A DNA stretch of 64,000 bases from Marinobacter gudaonensis (GTDB lineage Bacteria > Pseudomonadota > Gammaproteobacteria > Pseudomonadales > Oleiphilaceae): positions 310,001 to 374,000 of the forward strand of contig NZ_FOYV01000001.1 of the NCBI RefSeq assembly GCF_900115175.1, written 5' to 3'. The notes beneath the pieces were generated by a model, which saw only the letters and a list, made by a program, of their open reading frames with translations, was not told where the DNA came from and did no database searches. The translations under genes were made by a program, and so were the position numbers. Below are positions 53,136 to 64,000 of this stretch, piece by piece; position 1 is the first letter of the stretch; every line of letters begins with the position of its first letter.

Positions 53136-53906
53136 TCAGTGAGCGGTGTAGCCGCCGTCTATGACCAGCTCACTGCCAGTGACAAACTTGGACTCGTCCG
53201 AGGCCAGATACACCGCGCCCCAGGCAATGTCATCCGGTTCGCCCATGTGGCCTAGTGGATGCAGGGCAGCCGTGGCCTGCTTTGCCTCCTCAAGGTCCAT
53301 GCCCGTAGTCTTCAGGTGGCCCTCTACCATGGGCGTCCAGATAAAACCCGGGTGGATGGAGTTGGCGCGGATGTTCTCGGCCGCGTACAACAGGGCGTCG
53401 GTCTTGGTCATCAGTCGCACGGCGCCCTTGGAGGCGTGGTAGGGTGGAACGTCCGGGGCGCTCACCAGACCATAGATGGACGACAGGTTGATGATGCTGC
53501 CCACGCCCGCCTTCTGCATATGCGGTATCGCATGCTTGGTGCAGAAAAACACGCCCTTCACGTTTACGTTCTGAACGACATCCCACTCCTCTTCCGAGAG
53601 CTCATGGGTTGGTTTGTTCGGCCCTGAAATCCCGGCGTTATTGACCAGCACCGTCAGGCTGCCAAACGTCGAGACCACCTCATCGAAAACGCTGCGGACT
53701 GCCTGTTCGCTGGTCACATCGCAGTGCCAGTAGGCGGCCTGCAGGCCCCGGTTGGCCAACTGATTTGCCAAAGCCTGGCCTTCGTCGTCCCTGCAGTCCA
53801 GAACGGCAACGGCCGCGCCCTCCTCGGCCATCCGGGTAGCCGTTGCGGCCCCAATGCCCACTGATCCTCCGGTTACGACTGCCACCTTGCCTTTCAGTCT
53901 GTCCAT
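53136..53906 (-). CDS. Short-chain dehydrogenase/reductase
   Basis: 256 residues, classical SDR: cofactor motif TGGSVGIGAATATRMAEEG, acidic D at the end of strand 2 (VLDCRDDEG, so NAD preferred), NNAG, catalytic Ser in INLSSIYG, and YxxxK in YHASKGA. GGGGAGGG precedes ATG 53906. Similar to cyclopentanol or 3-hydroxyacyl dehydrogenases; the substrate is not predictable. It lies between glycogen genes but has no evident role in that pathway. Confidence 0.88.
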   Translation of the reverse strand: MDRLKGKVAVVTGGSVGIGAATATRMAEEGAAVAVLDCRDDEGQALANQLANRGLQAAYWHCDVTSEQAVRSVFDEVVSTFGSLTVLVNNAGISGPNKPTHELSEEEWDVVQNVNVKGVFFCTKHAIPHMQKAGVGSIINLSSIYGLVSAPDVPPYHASKGAVRLMTKTDALLYAAENIRANSIHPGFIWTPMVEGHLKTTGMDLEEAKQATAALHPLGHMGEPDDIAWGAVYLASDESKFVTGSELVIDGGYTAH

Positions 53907-53945
53907 AGCACCCTCCCCTGGGTGGTTTATCAAATCCCTGGCGGA

Positions 53946-54308
53946 TCAGTACGCCTGCTGTCTGCGAACCGGGAAATAGCTGACCGATCTGTGATGCCGG
54001 GTCAGCCAATGCATCAGCGATGAGATGGCGAAGCCGTCGTTATCCACACCTTCAAAGTCCAGGCCAATGCCCTCATCAGATTTGCGGACCACGTGGGCTT
54101 TCAGGCGGCGAAACTGCTTCTCCTGTTTATCGGGAAAGCGGAATTCCAGTTCGAGGATCTGGTTCAGCTGCACATCGGTGTAGTCGGTGGCGATGAACAG
54201 CCCGCGTTTGGACGCATCACGGATCTGGCCGGTTGCCACGGGCATGCCCCGACGATAAACGAGCAGGCCAAGTTTTCCTTGTACGCGTTGACTGAGTCTG
54301 TGTTCCAT
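53946..54308 (-). CDS. PilZ-domain c-di-GMP receptor-like protein
   Basis: 120 residues, essentially one PilZ domain: the N-terminal RxxxR region appears as MEHRLSQRVQGK (RLSQR), and the DxSxxG motif appears as IRDASKRGLFI. The strands LELEFRFPD and HVVRKSDEGIGLDFEG complete the barrel. It probably binds cyclic di-GMP, although the first motif is only partly canonical. It sits between glycogen genes and could link c-di-GMP to carbon storage, which is speculation. Confidence 0.8.
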   Translation of the reverse strand: MEHRLSQRVQGKLGLLVYRRGMPVATGQIRDASKRGLFIATDYTDVQLNQILELEFRFPDKQEKQFRRLKAHVVRKSDEGIGLDFEGVDNDGFAISSLMHWLTRHHRSVSYFPVRRQQAY

Positions 54309-54407
54309 GTTCCCTCCCCGTGACTCAACATGAACGCTTGAATGTGTACTGCCTGATTTTTATATCCGAGTCTCCGCAACGCCTCTTTGACGCTGATCAA
54401 TAAATGC

Positions 54408-55895
54408 TCAACGCCCAGGAGCGCGCCGGTGCCGCTGAACGCATTCAGCAATATGCTTTGACAGTTCGTCGTTGCAAAGATTCCAGTCCAGTTGCCACAC
54501 CCAATTATTCACCACCGTGCCGGGCGTATTGAAGCGGGCTTCCGTGCCCAGACCCAGCAGATCCTGCATGGGCACAATGGCCAGCGAACACACCGATTGC
54601 AGCGCAGCATCGATGACAGGCCAGGGCATGCCCTCACCCGATGTCTTCAGGTAACCGTTCACGTAGTGGCGGGTGTGCTCATCCAGGCTGCGATACCAGC
54701 CCAATGTGGTGTCGTTGTCATGTGTGCCGGTGTACACCAGGTCCCGTTCTTGGTGGTTGTGCAACAGGTGCGGGTTATCGGGGCTGCCGTCGAAGCCAAA
54801 CTGCATGACCGTCATACCCGGTAGTTGAAAGCGTTTGCGCAAGGCTTCGACATCGTCGCTGATGATGCCCAGATTCTCGGCCACCAAAGGCAGGCCTGGG
54901 AATTGCCGGAAGCAGGCCTCGAGAAAATTCTCGCCAGGACCGGGCACCCAATAGCCATGGCGGGGCTCAGGCGTGGTAGCGGGAATTTCCCAATAAGCCT
55001 GAAAGCCCCGGAAGTGATCAATGCGGATCAGATCAAACAGGTGGCGCTGGCTTTCGAGACGCCTCAGCCACCATTGATAACCGTCTCGGGCCATAGCTTG
55101 CCAGTGGTACAAAGGGTTGCCCCAATGCTGACCGTCGGGAGAAAAGTAATCGGGTGGTACCCCGGCCACCACCGTGGGATTGCCCGAATCATCGAGTTTG
55201 AACAAGGAGCGGTGGCTCCAGACGTCGGCGCTGTCATGGGCGACGAAAATGGGAATATCGCCGAACAGCAGAATTCCGAGCTCATGGGCATACGCCCGCA
55301 GCGCCTGCCATTGATGGTGGAACAGATACTGTTCAAAACCGATCCGCTTGATTCGACCGACTTCTTGCTCTGCAAATGTCCGTAGCGCATCGGGATCACG
55401 GCTTTTGAGAGGTTCAGGCCAGTCCAGCCAGGACGGCACGTTATGACATTCCCGGAGTGCGCAGAACAGGCAGAAATCATCAAGCCAGTCGGCATTATCC
55501 GCCCGGAACTGCTGATACGAATGCTGGTCCAGGCCCGGACCGTCCTCTCCCCTGAAGAACCGCCCTGCGGCCAGCGCCAGCAGGCCTTGCCGGTCCGTGC
55601 AGCTGTCGGTGTTCAGTTCCTGTTCGTCCAGCAGGCCAGAGACCGTCAAATCACCCAGGTCAATCAGGGCGGGATTCCCTGCATGGGCGCTCAGAGACTG
55701 GTACGGAGACAGGTCCCGATGGGTAGGGCCCAGCGGCAGAGTCTGCCAGACCGTCATCCCGGAGGCCGCCAGGAAGTCGACAAACCGGCGTGCACTACTG
55801 CCCAGTACACCCTTGGGTCCGGGTAAGGCGGTGGGATGCAGCAGCACGCCGGCCCTGCGGAGGCTGAACGGATCCAGGGAGGGATCCGTCATCAT
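54408..55895 (-). CDS. malQ: 4-alpha-glucanotransferase (amylomaltase)
   Basis: 495 residues, a GH77 barrel. N-terminal AGVLLHPTALPGPKGVLGSS. The catalytic acids are the Asp in LIRIDHFRGFQAYWE, the Glu in LVAENLGIISDDV and the Asp in TGTHDNDTTLGW. It transfers maltodextrin segments between glucans. The ATG overlaps the GH57 stop (ATGA), so malQ is the third gene of the glgC-GH57-malQ operon. Confidence 0.95.
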   Translation of the reverse strand: MMTDPSLDPFSLRRAGVLLHPTALPGPKGVLGSSARRFVDFLAASGMTVWQTLPLGPTHRDLSPYQSLSAHAGNPALIDLGDLTVSGLLDEQELNTDSCTDRQGLLALAAGRFFRGEDGPGLDQHSYQQFRADNADWLDDFCLFCALRECHNVPSWLDWPEPLKSRDPDALRTFAEQEVGRIKRIGFEQYLFHHQWQALRAYAHELGILLFGDIPIFVAHDSADVWSHRSLFKLDDSGNPTVVAGVPPDYFSPDGQHWGNPLYHWQAMARDGYQWWLRRLESQRHLFDLIRIDHFRGFQAYWEIPATTPEPRHGYWVPGPGENFLEACFRQFPGLPLVAENLGIISDDVEALRKRFQLPGMTVMQFGFDGSPDNPHLLHNHQERDLVYTGTHDNDTTLGWYRSLDEHTRHYVNGYLKTSGEGMPWPVIDAALQSVCSLAIVPMQDLLGLGTEARFNTPGTVVNNWVWQLDWNLCNDELSKHIAECVQRHRRAPGR

Positions 55896-57619
55896 GGTGC
55901 GTCGCCGGGCTCATGGCCCGGCCGCATGGTGCCGCCTCGCGCAGGTTCACCACTGCCCTGGCTCAACTGCTGGAACACCGAAGCCGGTGCCGGACAGCCA
56001 ATCAGATCGTACAGGGTAACCAGGTGGCGCCGGTACAGGCGTTCAAAATCACTGACGATCTGGGCGGGATTGTAATCGCCGAACCACCAGAACCAGTCGG
56101 ACCCCTCACAGATCGCGAGCTGCCGGCTTGCCGCTGCCTTCTGCGCAGCGCTCAGGTCGCCATTCGCCGTAAGCCGGTCGTAATGCTCCTTGGCCTCGCA
56201 CAGCAAATCCCAGGCCCTGTTCTTGTCCGGATCGCCGACCCAGGTCGAGAAGGTGCCGTAGATCCAGCTGCCGGCCACCAGTTTCGGCAGTTGAAGCGGC
56301 TCCACGCGCCCCTCATCGAGGAGTTGGCGGTACGTGGACAACTCAAGGCGGGGATGGCTGGCGAGCACCCGGTACAGCTCGTTGAGAAAATGAAAGCCGT
56401 TCTGAGGGTAATATTCCCAGGCATTCTCCCCATCCATAATCACCGAGATGACCCGGCGCGGCTCTGCGCCGGTTGAGTCGGCGATGTTTTCCATGTGGTG
56501 CACCAGATCCCCCACGGCGTCTTCTGCATGCCAGTCCGCGTAGGTAAACCCGATCAGATCGGACAGGCCGTCATCGCGGAAAAATATCGGGATGCGGCTC
56601 TCACCAAACCGATAGGGTTGGTGGATGTCATGCGCCGACAGCTTCGGGTTTTGCTGCCTGGCGTAGTTGAGGCTGTTGTGGATGACGGAATCACCACTGG
56701 CTGTCCAGCGAAACCCGTGTTCATCGAGAAGTTGCAGTGTCCGTTGGCTGAGGCCACCCTCCGAGGCCCAGCATCCGGCGGCCTCCATGCCAAAAAAGCG
56801 CTGAAACACCACCCTGGCCTCGTGCATCTGCCAGTCTGCCCGCTCAGCGCCCTCAGGGTAGCCAGGGTGCGACGGTAACGCGATGTCCGGCATGGCCTCC
56901 CGTGCAGACTCCAGCTCGATCAGCAGCGGCAGCATTGCGTGGGCATAGGGGCTTACCGATAACTCAACCTGCCCCTTTTCGGCCAGACGGCGATAACGGG
57001 GTGCTATTCCGGACAGTATCTCGAAAATCACGTCCAACAGCGCTCGTCGGTCGTCCAGGGAGAAATGCTGGGCTTTCTCCTGCAGGCTCTGGATGCAGTG
57101 GTTCTCCTTGCGGATGGTCTCCCCCATCCAGCCCAGGTGGTACCACACCAGTAAATCGGCGAGGAAGCGATCGGCCACGTAACGCTGAAGTTCCGGTTTC
57201 TGGTGATAGAAGTCAGCCAGATCGGCCAGACGGCTGTACGCAGGGTAGCGGCGAATAATACGCTCGGGATTTGCCCGCAGGCATTTCTCCACAAGCACTG
57301 TGTAGGCCGGCGTCCCGGCTTCAGGCAGTTGCTCGGCTGCCAGTCCGGCCAGCAATGGGTCGCCGATCGCTCCGGCGCCATGGCGCCAGCGTTCAATCTG
57401 CACCAGATAACTTTCAATCTGCTCCAGCAGAATCGGTGCAAAGTTGACCACTGCCTTTGCCCGGGGCTCCTGCTCCAGGTGCGCGGCCATGTCGCTGTAG
57501 TCCTTGATGGTGTGCAGGTAGACCCAGGGAAACAGAAACTCTCCCGTTCGGGCGTCCTGGTAAGACGGCTGATGCATGTGCCAGCACAGCACCACCGGGG
57601 TTCGGGCGTCAGAGGCCAT
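55892..57619 (-). CDS. GH57-family glycoside hydrolase
   Basis: 575 residues. Family 57 region I is [14 protein letters not shown]; the nucleophile Glu is in [20 protein letters not shown]; the acid/base Asp is in [17 protein letters not shown]; region V includes [22 protein letters not shown]57 enzymes act as amylases, amylopullulanases or glucanotransferases; this one most resembles the alpha-amylase-like group often found in glycogen operons. No signal peptide, so cytoplasmic. Its ATG overlaps the glgC stop by 11 bases. Confidence 0.9.
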   Translation of the reverse strand: MASDARTPVVLCWHMHQPSYQDARTGEFLFPWVYLHTIKDYSDMAAHLEQEPRAKAVVNFAPILLEQIESYLVQIERWRHGAGAIGDPLLAGLAAEQLPEAGTPAYTVLVEKCLRANPERIIRRYPAYSRLADLADFYHQKPELQRYVADRFLADLLVWYHLGWMGETIRKENHCIQSLQEKAQHFSLDDRRALLDVIFEILSGIAPRYRRLAEKGQVELSVSPYAHAMLPLLIELESAREAMPDIALPSHPGYPEGAERADWQMHEARVVFQRFFGMEAAGCWASEGGLSQRTLQLLDEHGFRWTASGDSVIHNSLNYARQQNPKLSAHDIHQPYRFGESRIPIFFRDDGLSDLIGFTYADWHAEDAVGDLVHHMENIADSTGAEPRRVISVIMDGENAWEYYPQNGFHFLNELYRVLASHPRLELSTYRQLLDEGRVEPLQLPKLVAGSWIYGTFSTWVGDPDKNRAWDLLCEAKEHYDRLTANGDLSAAQKAAASRQLAICEGSDWFWWFGDYNPAQIVSDFERLYRRHLVTLYDLIGCPAPASVFQQLSQGSGEPARGGTMRPGHEPGDAP

Positions 57620-58874
57620 GGGGATAGTCCTGCCCGAGCATCTCGGGCGTGATCAGGACGATGCCCTTTGGCGAAACGTGAAACCGTTTCTGATCCTCGG
57701 CGTGATCGAACCCGATTCGCGTGCCTTCGGGAATACGGCAGCCGCGGTCAATCAGCGCCCTGCGAATGTGGCAGCGGCGACCGATATCGACATCGGGATA
57801 GATAACCGAATCTGATATTTCACTGTAGGAATGAACTTTAACCTGTGAAAATAAAAGGGAATGCTTTACCTGGGCACCCGAGACAATACAGCCGCCTGCC
57901 ACCATCGAGTCTACCGCCATGCCTCGTCGGTTGTCGTCATCGAAAATGAACTTGGCGGGCGGCAATTGCTCCTGATAAGTCCAGATTGGCCAGTGGGCAT
58001 CGTACAGGTTGAGCTCCGGGCTGATGCCAATCAGCTCCAGATTTGCCTGCCACAGGGAATCAATTGTTCCCACGTCTCGCCAGTAGGCCGGCTTGTTGTT
58101 GACTGGATCACGAAATGGAAAGGCCTGAACCCGCAGCCGTTTGATGACCGAAGGAATGATGTCCTTGCCGAAGTCATGCGAAGAGCCCCCCTCCTTCTGG
58201 TGATCCTGCATCAGCTCATCGAACAGTACCTGGGTGCTGAATACATAAATGCCCATGGAGGCCAGTGATCTGCCGGGATTGCCGGGCATTGACCGCGGCT
58301 GCTCAGGCTTTTCCACGAATTCGGTAATGCGGAATTCCTCGTCCACAGACATCACGCCAAATGCCGATGCTTCCTCGGTCGGCACCTCGATACAGCCCAC
58401 GGTAATGTCGGCCTCGTTCTCCACGTGAGCGGCCAGCATGGTGCCGTAGTCCATCTTGTAGACGTGGTCACCGGCCAGGATCAGGACATATTCCGGGGTA
58501 TGGCTTCGAATGATGTCGAGGTTCTGCAACACGGCATCGGCGGTGCCCTCGTACCAGGAGGTTTCTATCCGTTGCTGCGCCGGCAGCAGCTCCACAAACT
58601 CGTCGAGCTCGCCCCGCAGAAACCCCCAGCCGCGCTGAATGTGCCGTATCAGCGAGTGGGATTTGTACTGGGTGATGACGCCCACCTGCCCGATCCCGGA
58701 GTTGATGCAGTTGGACAACGGAAAATCGATGATCCGGAACTTGCCCCCGAAAGGCACTGCCGGTTTGGCTCGCCATCGAGTCAGGTCGTGCAGGCGGGAG
58801 CCTCGCCCTCCGGCAAGAACCAGTGCGAGGGTCTGACGAGTGAGACGACTGACGAAACGCTTGGCCGTTTGCAT
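57609..58874 (-). CDS. glgC: Glucose-1-phosphate adenylyltransferase
   Basis: 421 residues. Makes ADP-glucose from ATP and glucose-1-phosphate, the committing step of bacterial glycogen synthesis. Nucleotide motif [20 protein letters not shown], substrate regions [16 protein letters not shown] and [22 protein letters not shown], and a C-terminal left-handed beta-helix ([20 protein letters not shown]). The N-terminal Arg/Lys-rich leader fits an allosteric enzyme. First gene of the leftward operon, divergent from glgB. Confidence 0.95.
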   Translation of the reverse strand: MQTAKRFVSRLTRQTLALVLAGGRGSRLHDLTRWRAKPAVPFGGKFRIIDFPLSNCINSGIGQVGVITQYKSHSLIRHIQRGWGFLRGELDEFVELLPAQQRIETSWYEGTADAVLQNLDIIRSHTPEYVLILAGDHVYKMDYGTMLAAHVENEADITVGCIEVPTEEASAFGVMSVDEEFRITEFVEKPEQPRSMPGNPGRSLASMGIYVFSTQVLFDELMQDHQKEGGSSHDFGKDIIPSVIKRLRVQAFPFRDPVNNKPAYWRDVGTIDSLWQANLELIGISPELNLYDAHWPIWTYQEQLPPAKFIFDDDNRRGMAVDSMVAGGCIVSGAQVKHSLLFSQVKVHSYSEISDSVIYPDVDIGRRCHIRRALIDRGCRIPEGTRIGFDHAEDQKRFHVSPKGIVLITPEMLGQDYPHGL

Positions 58875-59076
58875 AGCTGCTTCCCTGAAGAAACCCTTCC
58901 CTGGAACGGCGATACGCCGGTCGGGGATGCCACGTTTTTGACGCCTTAATCTATATTAGAACAGTAGCAGACATTAATGACGCAAAATTGTCTTGGGTCA
59001 TTTTTTGAACAGCCCGGGTGGCGTTCAATGACAGAACGCCGCTGAGCGCGACATCTGGCCAGGAAGCTCATGATCT
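58875..59076. promoter_or_regulatory. Divergent promoter region glgC/glgB
   Basis: 202 bases between the leftward glgC operon and rightward glgB-glgA-glgP. It includes an AT-rich stretch at about 58945-59005. No specific operator recognised. Confidence 0.45.
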
Positions 59077-60963
59077 ATGGACAGCCCCACCCTGAGCGAC
59101 TTCGATCTTCATTTGTTCTCCGAGGGACGGCACTGGCACATCTATAACGTTCTGGGCGCCCATCTCTGCCGGAGCAAAAGCGGCGAGGGTGTCCGGTTCG
59201 CGGTCTGGGCCCCTAACGCCCGGGATGTCAGCATAGTTGGCAATTTCAACGACTGGCAGTCCGGGACCCATACCCTGGCGCTTCATGGCGAGTCAGGCGT
59301 CTGGTCGGGCTTCGTTCCGGGTATTGGTGCCGGTGCACTTTACAAGTTTTCGATCTGCACGGCGCAGGGCGAACGGCTTCTAAAAACCGACCCCTACGGG
59401 CAAGCCTTCGAGCTACGCCCTGCCACCGCAGCGGTAGTAACCCAACGCGGAAGCTTTGGCTGGGGAGATGGCGACTGGCTATACCGGCGCAGCCACTGGG
59501 ACTGGCAGCATGCACCGGTATCCATCTACGAAGTGCACGCCGGTTCCTGGCGCCACCACGGATCGGGCCGTTGGCTCAACTATCGTGAGCTGGCGGATCA
59601 GCTGGTGCCCTATGTAACCGAGATGGGCTTCACCCACATTGAACTTCTGCCTGTCACCGAGCATCCCCTGGACGAATCCTGGGGCTATCAGACCACTGGC
59701 TATTACGCGCCTACAAGCCGGTTTGGTACGCCGGATGACCTTCGCTACCTGATTGATCAGTGCCACCGGCACAGTATCGGCGTGATCCTGGACTGGGTGC
59801 CGGGCCACTTCCCGACCGACGAGCACGCCCTCGCCCGCTTCGATGGTAGCGCCCTGTACGAGCATGAAGACCCAAGAAAAGGTCGACATCAGGATTGGGG
59901 CACCCTCATTTACAATTACGGCCGTCACGAAGTGCGAAATTTTCTGATCGGGAGCGCTCTGTTCTGGCTGGATACCTTCCACGTGGATGGTCTGCGTGTG
60001 GATGCCGTGGCCTCGATGCTCTACCTGAACTATTCGCGCAAAGAGGGTGAATGGCTACCCAACGAACATGGCGGCCACGAAAACCTTGAGGCGATCAGTT
60101 TTCTGCGGGAGCTGAACAGTGTATGCCAGAGTCGGTTTCCCGGGGTTCTGATCTGCGCCGAGGAGTCCACTTCCTGGCCGAGGGTTACGCATCCTCCCGA
60201 AATCGGTGGGCTGGGGTTCAACCTCAAGTGGAATATGGGCTGGATGCACGACACACTGGATTACCTGGGCCAGGATCCGGTATACCGGCAGTATCACCAC
60301 GAGAAGCTCACTTTCGGGCTGCTCTATGCGTTTTCCGAAAACTTCCTGCTGCCGTTGTCCCACGATGAAGTGGTACATGGCAAAGGCAGCCTGATCAACA
60401 AGATGACCGGGGACAGCTGGCAACAGAGTGCGTCCCTGCGTTTACTGCTGACCTACCAGTACACATATCCCGGAGCCAAGCTGCTGTTCATGGGTGGTGA
60501 GTTCGGCCAGCGACGGGAGTGGAGTGAATCACGGGAGCTGGACTGGTCACTGCTCAGCGACGCCAGGCATGCGGGTATCCATTGGCTGGCCAGAGACCTG
60601 AACCGGCTCTATCGCCAAGAACCCTCGTTACACAGGCATGGTTACCACAAAGAAGGTTTCGAGTGGATCGACTGCCATGACTCCCCTCAGTCCGTGATCA
60701 GTTTCGTTCGCCAGAGCCAGGGTGAAAAAACCGTTGTGGTGGTCAATTTCACCCCGGTGCCTCGCCACCACTACCGGATAGGGCTACCTGACGGGGGCGC
60801 CTGGCGTGAAATTCTCAATTCCGACTCGGAATATTACGGGGGCAGCAACCTTGGCAACCCTTACCAGCTGCAGGCCCAGCAAGGCCGCTGGATGAATCGG
60901 GACTGGTCAGTTGAGCTGACCTTGCCGCCTTTGGCGGCAGTGGTTCTGAGGCCGGTGTCATGA
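59077..60963 (+). CDS. glgB: 1,4-alpha-glucan branching enzyme
   Basis: 628 residues. Carbohydrate-binding module at about 35-125 ([20 protein letters not shown]), then a GH13 barrel. The nucleophile Asp is in [17 protein letters not shown], the acid Glu in [10 protein letters not shown], and the third acid in [12 protein letters not shown]. About 100 residues shorter than E. coli GlgB because the extra N-terminal N1 module is missing. Start 59077 lacks a strong ribosome site. Overlaps glgA by 4 nt. Confidence 0.95.
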   Translation: MDSPTLSDFDLHLFSEGRHWHIYNVLGAHLCRSKSGEGVRFAVWAPNARDVSIVGNFNDWQSGTHTLALHGESGVWSGFVPGIGAGALYKFSICTAQGERLLKTDPYGQAFELRPATAAVVTQRGSFGWGDGDWLYRRSHWDWQHAPVSIYEVHAGSWRHHGSGRWLNYRELADQLVPYVTEMGFTHIELLPVTEHPLDESWGYQTTGYYAPTSRFGTPDDLRYLIDQCHRHSIGVILDWVPGHFPTDEHALARFDGSALYEHEDPRKGRHQDWGTLIYNYGRHEVRNFLIGSALFWLDTFHVDGLRVDAVASMLYLNYSRKEGEWLPNEHGGHENLEAISFLRELNSVCQSRFPGVLICAEESTSWPRVTHPPEIGGLGFNLKWNMGWMHDTLDYLGQDPVYRQYHHEKLTFGLLYAFSENFLLPLSHDEVVHGKGSLINKMTGDSWQQSASLRLLLTYQYTYPGAKLLFMGGEFGQRREWSESRELDWSLLSDARHAGIHWLARDLNRLYRQEPSLHRHGYHKEGFEWIDCHDSPQSVISFVRQSQGEKTVVVVNFTPVPRHHYRIGLPDGGAWREILNSDSEYYGGSNLGNPYQLQAQQGRWMNRDWSVELTLPPLAAVVLRPVS

Positions 60964-62423
60964 TCCGGGTGCTGTTCGCCACCAGCGAAGTCTATCCACT
61001 GATCAAGACCGGTGGGCTGGCGGATGTATCCGCGAGCCTACCGGAGGCCCTGTGTCGCCTTGACTACGATGTGCAGATTCTGTTGCCCGGCTACCCTGCG
61101 GCCATCGGCGCCGCCCGCCGGGCCGGATCACGACGCAAGGTTCGCTTCCGGCTGGGGCAGTATGGTGTCAGCCTGTGGCAGACCCGGCTGCCCGGAACCG
61201 CCGTTACCCTCTGGCTGGTGGATTGCCCGCCACTGTTTGAACGGCCCGGAGACCCATACAGGAATGAGGAAGGTACCGACTGGTGGGATAACGCCCACCG
61301 CTTCCAACTGTTCTGCAGGGTCGGCGCCATGATCGCGAGGGGCGAATCCGGCCTGACCTGGAAGCCGGATCTGGTGCATTGCAACGACTGGCAGACCGGC
61401 CTGATCCCGGTGCTCCTGGAAAACGGCAACGAGCGCCCTGGCACCGTGTTTACCATTCACAACCTGGCCTATCAGGGCCTGTTCTCCCGGGAAACCTTCC
61501 GGGCATTGGGCCTGCCCGATGCCCTGTGGCGCTGGGACCAACTCGAATTCCACGATCAGCTCTCGTTCATCAAGGGCGGCCTGGTGTTCAGTGATCGACT
61601 CACCACCGTGAGTCCCAGCTACGCCCGGGAAATCCAGACGCCGGAGCTGGGCTGCGGCTTGGATGGTCTGCTGCGGCACCGACATCAGGCCCTGACCGGC
61701 ATACTAAACGGTATCGATACCCGGGTCTGGAACCCCGAGACCGATCCGGAACTGGCCTTTCACTTTGGCCGCGATCACCTCAAGAACAAGGCACTCTGCA
61801 AAGCCGGCCTCCAGCGGGAGTTGGGGCTGGAGGTCAAAGGCGCTCCGGTTCTTGGTTTTATCGGTCGTCTGGTGGAGCAAAAAGGTGTCGATTGGCTGGT
61901 TGAGGTGATTCCAGGTCTGCTGGATCAGGGATGTCAGATCGTGTTGCTGGGTTCGGGAGAGCCCCGGTATCAGGAGTCGCTCAGGGCGCTGGCGAGAAAG
62001 TGGCCGGAGCAGTTCTCCCTCACCCTTGGCTATAACGAGGGGCTGTCGCACCGGATTACCGCCGGTTGCGATATCTTCCTGATGCCCTCTCGCTTCGAGC
62101 CATGCGGGCTGAACCAGATGTACAGCCTGCGCTATGGCTCAGTACCCGTTGTTCACGCTGTCGGAGGTCTGGCCGACACAGTATTCGACCCGCTGGATGT
62201 GGGTTTGGACCAGGCGAACGGCTTCTGCTTCCGGCACGCCAGCGCTGAGGGCCTGAGAGCAGCCATTGACCGGGCACTGGCGGTGCTCGGCCAACGACGG
62301 CACTGGCGACGACTGCAGGAAAACGGAATGGCCGGCGACCATTCCTGGAGACAGCGCGCCCGGGATTACGGCGAGCTGTATCAGAGCATTCTTAAACAGC
62401 GCCAACCCTTACCGCAGGATTAG
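60960..62423 (+). CDS. glgA: Glycogen synthase (ADP-glucose dependent, GT5)
   Basis: 487 residues. The ADP-glucose-binding [16 protein letters not shown] motif is at about 18-33. Further marks are [42 protein letters not shown] and the C-terminal [20 protein letters not shown] with catalytic Glu. It elongates glucan from ADP-glucose. ATGA overlap with glgB shows coupled translation. Confidence 0.95.
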   Translation: MIRVLFATSEVYPLIKTGGLADVSASLPEALCRLDYDVQILLPGYPAAIGAARRAGSRRKVRFRLGQYGVSLWQTRLPGTAVTLWLVDCPPLFERPGDPYRNEEGTDWWDNAHRFQLFCRVGAMIARGESGLTWKPDLVHCNDWQTGLIPVLLENGNERPGTVFTIHNLAYQGLFSRETFRALGLPDALWRWDQLEFHDQLSFIKGGLVFSDRLTTVSPSYAREIQTPELGCGLDGLLRHRHQALTGILNGIDTRVWNPETDPELAFHFGRDHLKNKALCKAGLQRELGLEVKGAPVLGFIGRLVEQKGVDWLVEVIPGLLDQGCQIVLLGSGEPRYQESLRALARKWPEQFSLTLGYNEGLSHRITAGCDIFLMPSRFEPCGLNQMYSLRYGSVPVVHAVGGLADTVFDPLDVGLDQANGFCFRHASAEGLRAAIDRALAVLGQRRHWRRLQENGMAGDHSWRQRARDYGELYQSILKQRQPLPQD

Positions 62424-62455
62424 GGCGAGCGTATGCCCGCCCGGAGGCTGACACC

Positions 62456-64000
62456 ATGAAAAAGGCAACGGAGTTCCGACTGGAAGCTAACCCCCGAATT
62501 CCCGAGGCCCTGGCGCGGCTTGAAGAACTCGCGAACGATCTTTTTTACAGCTGGGACCACGGCGTGCGCAGCCTGTTTGTTCGGATGGATATGCGGCTCT
62601 GGGAAAAAGTTGAACATAACCCCAAGCTGTTTCTTCGTCGCGTTGCCCAGGAACGGCTGGACGAGGCCGCCGAGGATCGCGCATTTCTAGCGGAGTACCG
62701 GCGGGTGCTGAGCACCTACGATGCGTATCTGGAGGCCGGGCCGGGGCCAGAAGTCACCGACCGCCTGGACCCGGAACGGGACCTTGTGGCTTATTTCTGC
62801 GCGGAATTCGGTTTTCACGAGAGCTTTCCGATCTATTCCGGCGGTCTGGGAATCCTTGCTGGTGACCATTGCAAAGCGGCCAGTGACCTCGCCTTGCCGT
62901 TCGTAGCGGTAGGTCTGCTGTATCAGCAGGGGTACTTCATCCAGACCATCGACGCCCAAGGCCATCAGATTGCCCGTTACCGATCCCACGCCAGCGACGA
63001 GCTGCCCATCGTGCCCGTTGAACACGAGGGCACACTATTGAAGGTATCCGTGCCCTTCCCCGGCCGACTGGTGTTCGCGCGGGTCTGGGAGGCACGAGTC
63101 GGTCACATCCGCCTGTACCTGTTGGACAGCCACACCGTCGAAAACAGTCCGGAGGACCAGGAGCTAACCCTGCAACTTTACGGCGGCGACGAGTCCACCC
63201 GCATCAGTCAGGAAATGTTGCTCGGGATTGGTGGCACTCGGGTGCTGGAGGCTCTGGGCCTGAAACCGACCGTCTGGCACATCAACGAGGGACATGCAGC
63301 GTTCCAGATTCTCGAACGCTGTCGACAGGCCATGGAAACCGGACTGGGTTTCCACGGCGCCCTGGAGGCGGTGGCGGCCGCCACCTTGTTCACCACCCAC
63401 ACGCCGGTACCCGCTGGCCACGACATTTTCCCGAGAGACCTTGTCGAACAAGCCCTGGGGGCCTACCTCGAGGAAGCTGGACTGGACTTCGGCGAGGTAT
63501 TCGCGCTGGGGGCCAAGAACGGCGGAGACAGTTTCAACATGACCAGCCTTGGGCTTCGCGGCTCGCGCTTTCATAACGGGGTAAGCCGGATTCACGGGGG
63601 GGTTGCTTCGCAGATGGAAGGCGGTATCTGGCCCCAGATTCCACCGGAAGAGAACCCGCTGGGTTACATTACCAACGGTGTTCATGTCCCCACGTTTCTC
63701 GCGCCGGAATGGGCCAGCCTGTTTGACATCCAGGCGCCGACCTGGAAAAGCGAGTTGCGTAATCCGGATTACTGGTCGTTTATTGAACAGATTCCGGATT
63801 ACCACTACTGGAGCGTGCACAAGGCACTTAAACAGCAGATGACCGACTACATCGTTCGTCGACTGAAGCGTCAGCACAAACGCAACGGTACCGGCCACTC
63901 AGTGACAGAAAGGATGACCCGGCAACTGCTCTCGGCACACACTGATACGCTGGTGATCGGCTTTGCCCGGCGCTTCGCCACCTACAAGCGAGCGACACTG
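62456..64000 (+). CDS. glgP: Alpha-glucan phosphorylase, copy 2 (3' end outside the window)
   Basis: 515 codons are present before the window ends, in frame to the last base. GGAGGCTGA precedes the ATG. It begins MKKATEFRLEANPRIPEALA with the DUF3417-type LANDLFYSWDHGVRSLF, then YFCAEFGFHESFPIYSGGLG, INEGHAAFQILERC, FTTHTPVPAGHDIF, and ends in VIGFARRFATYKRATL. The PLP lysine would lie beyond the edge. The same subfamily as the gene at 50562 but clearly divergent in sequence. Third gene of glgB-glgA-glgP. Confidence 0.92.
   Translation, partial: MKKATEFRLEANPRIPEALARLEELANDLFYSWDHGVRSLFVRMDMRLWEKVEHNPKLFLRRVAQERLDEAAEDRAFLAEYRRVLSTYDAYLEAGPGPEVTDRLDPERDLVAYFCAEFGFHESFPIYSGGLGILAGDHCKAASDLALPFVAVGLLYQQGYFIQTIDAQGHQIARYRSHASDELPIVPVEHEGTLLKVSVPFPGRLVFARVWEARVGHIRLYLLDSHTVENSPEDQELTLQLYGGDESTRISQEMLLGIGGTRVLEALGLKPTVWHINEGHAAFQILERCRQAMETGLGFHGALEAVAAATLFTTHTPVPAGHDIFPRDLVEQALGAYLEEAGLDFGEVFALGAKNGGDSFNMTSLGLRGSRFHNGVSRIHGGVASQMEGGIWPQIPPEENPLGYITNGVHVPTFLAPEWASLFDIQAPTWKSELRNPDYWSFIEQIPDYHYWSVHKALKQQMTDYIVRRLKRQHKRNGTGHSVTERMTRQLLSAHTDTLVIGFARRFATYKRATL

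Overview
The window (about 58-60 % GC by eye) looks like a chromosomal segment of a marine gammaproteobacterium of the Marinobacter type. This rests on gene content: a bkd complex, malate:quinone oxidoreductase, a MexEF-OprN-like RND pump, TrkH/KtrAB potassium uptake and a glgC-glgB-glgA glycogen cluster. The genus is inference from protein style, not a database match. I saw no rRNA, tRNA or CRISPR.

Layout. 0-6.3 kb: the 5' end of a chemoreceptor gene, then a leftward operon bkdA1-bkdA2-bkdB plus a Hanks-type protein kinase, with a LiuR-like operator upstream. 6.6-9.1 kb: mqo converging on an AraC-family regulator. 9.4-15.2 kb: a complete tripartite RND efflux operon, separated from the araC-like gene by helically phased direct repeats. 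15.3-17.0 kb: an ACT-domain protein and an orphan sugar-type binding protein. 17.1-41.0 kb: a stress-tolerance island (below). 41.2-50.5 kb: a MipA-like porin, an MFS carrier, two TrkH proteins around a KtrA-KtrB pair, a pepsin-like protease, ACP phosphodiesterase and a small beta-barrel. 50.6-64 kb: glycogen/maltodextrin metabolism with two glucan phosphorylases, malQ, GH57, glgC, glgB and glgA, plus a PilZ protein and an SDR.

The island is the most interesting part. Three copies of a 17-bp repeat (CCACACAAAGTACTAAA type) lie at 17143-17274, and three copies in inverted orientation lie at 40890-40949. The outermost copies extend into a near-perfect 24-bp inverted repeat. The copies are far apart on the left and tightly packed on the right, the asymmetry known from ends bound by Tn7/IS21/Tn5053-class transposases, yet no transposase gene lies between them. 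The cargo is mostly envelope and oxidative stress functions: PRC-barrel proteins, an AI-2E-family carrier, DUF883/holin-like membrane proteins, HPII catalase with a hydrolase, MgtC, CsbD, a Na+/H+ antiporter, OmpA/DUF4398 lipoproteins, a deacetylase, a CheB-CheR-PAS protein, a diguanylate cyclase and a Crp/Fnr regulator.

At least eleven copies of a directional motif (about GTGnGkTAGCGAACmGAC) sit 45-185 bp upstream of island genes, always pointing at the gene. I saw none outside the island. Its TGTGC-N6-GNACA dyad has the geometry of a Crp/Fnr site, so the island's own Crp/Fnr protein at the right end is the obvious candidate regulator. This would be a self-contained, mobile, single-regulator stress module.
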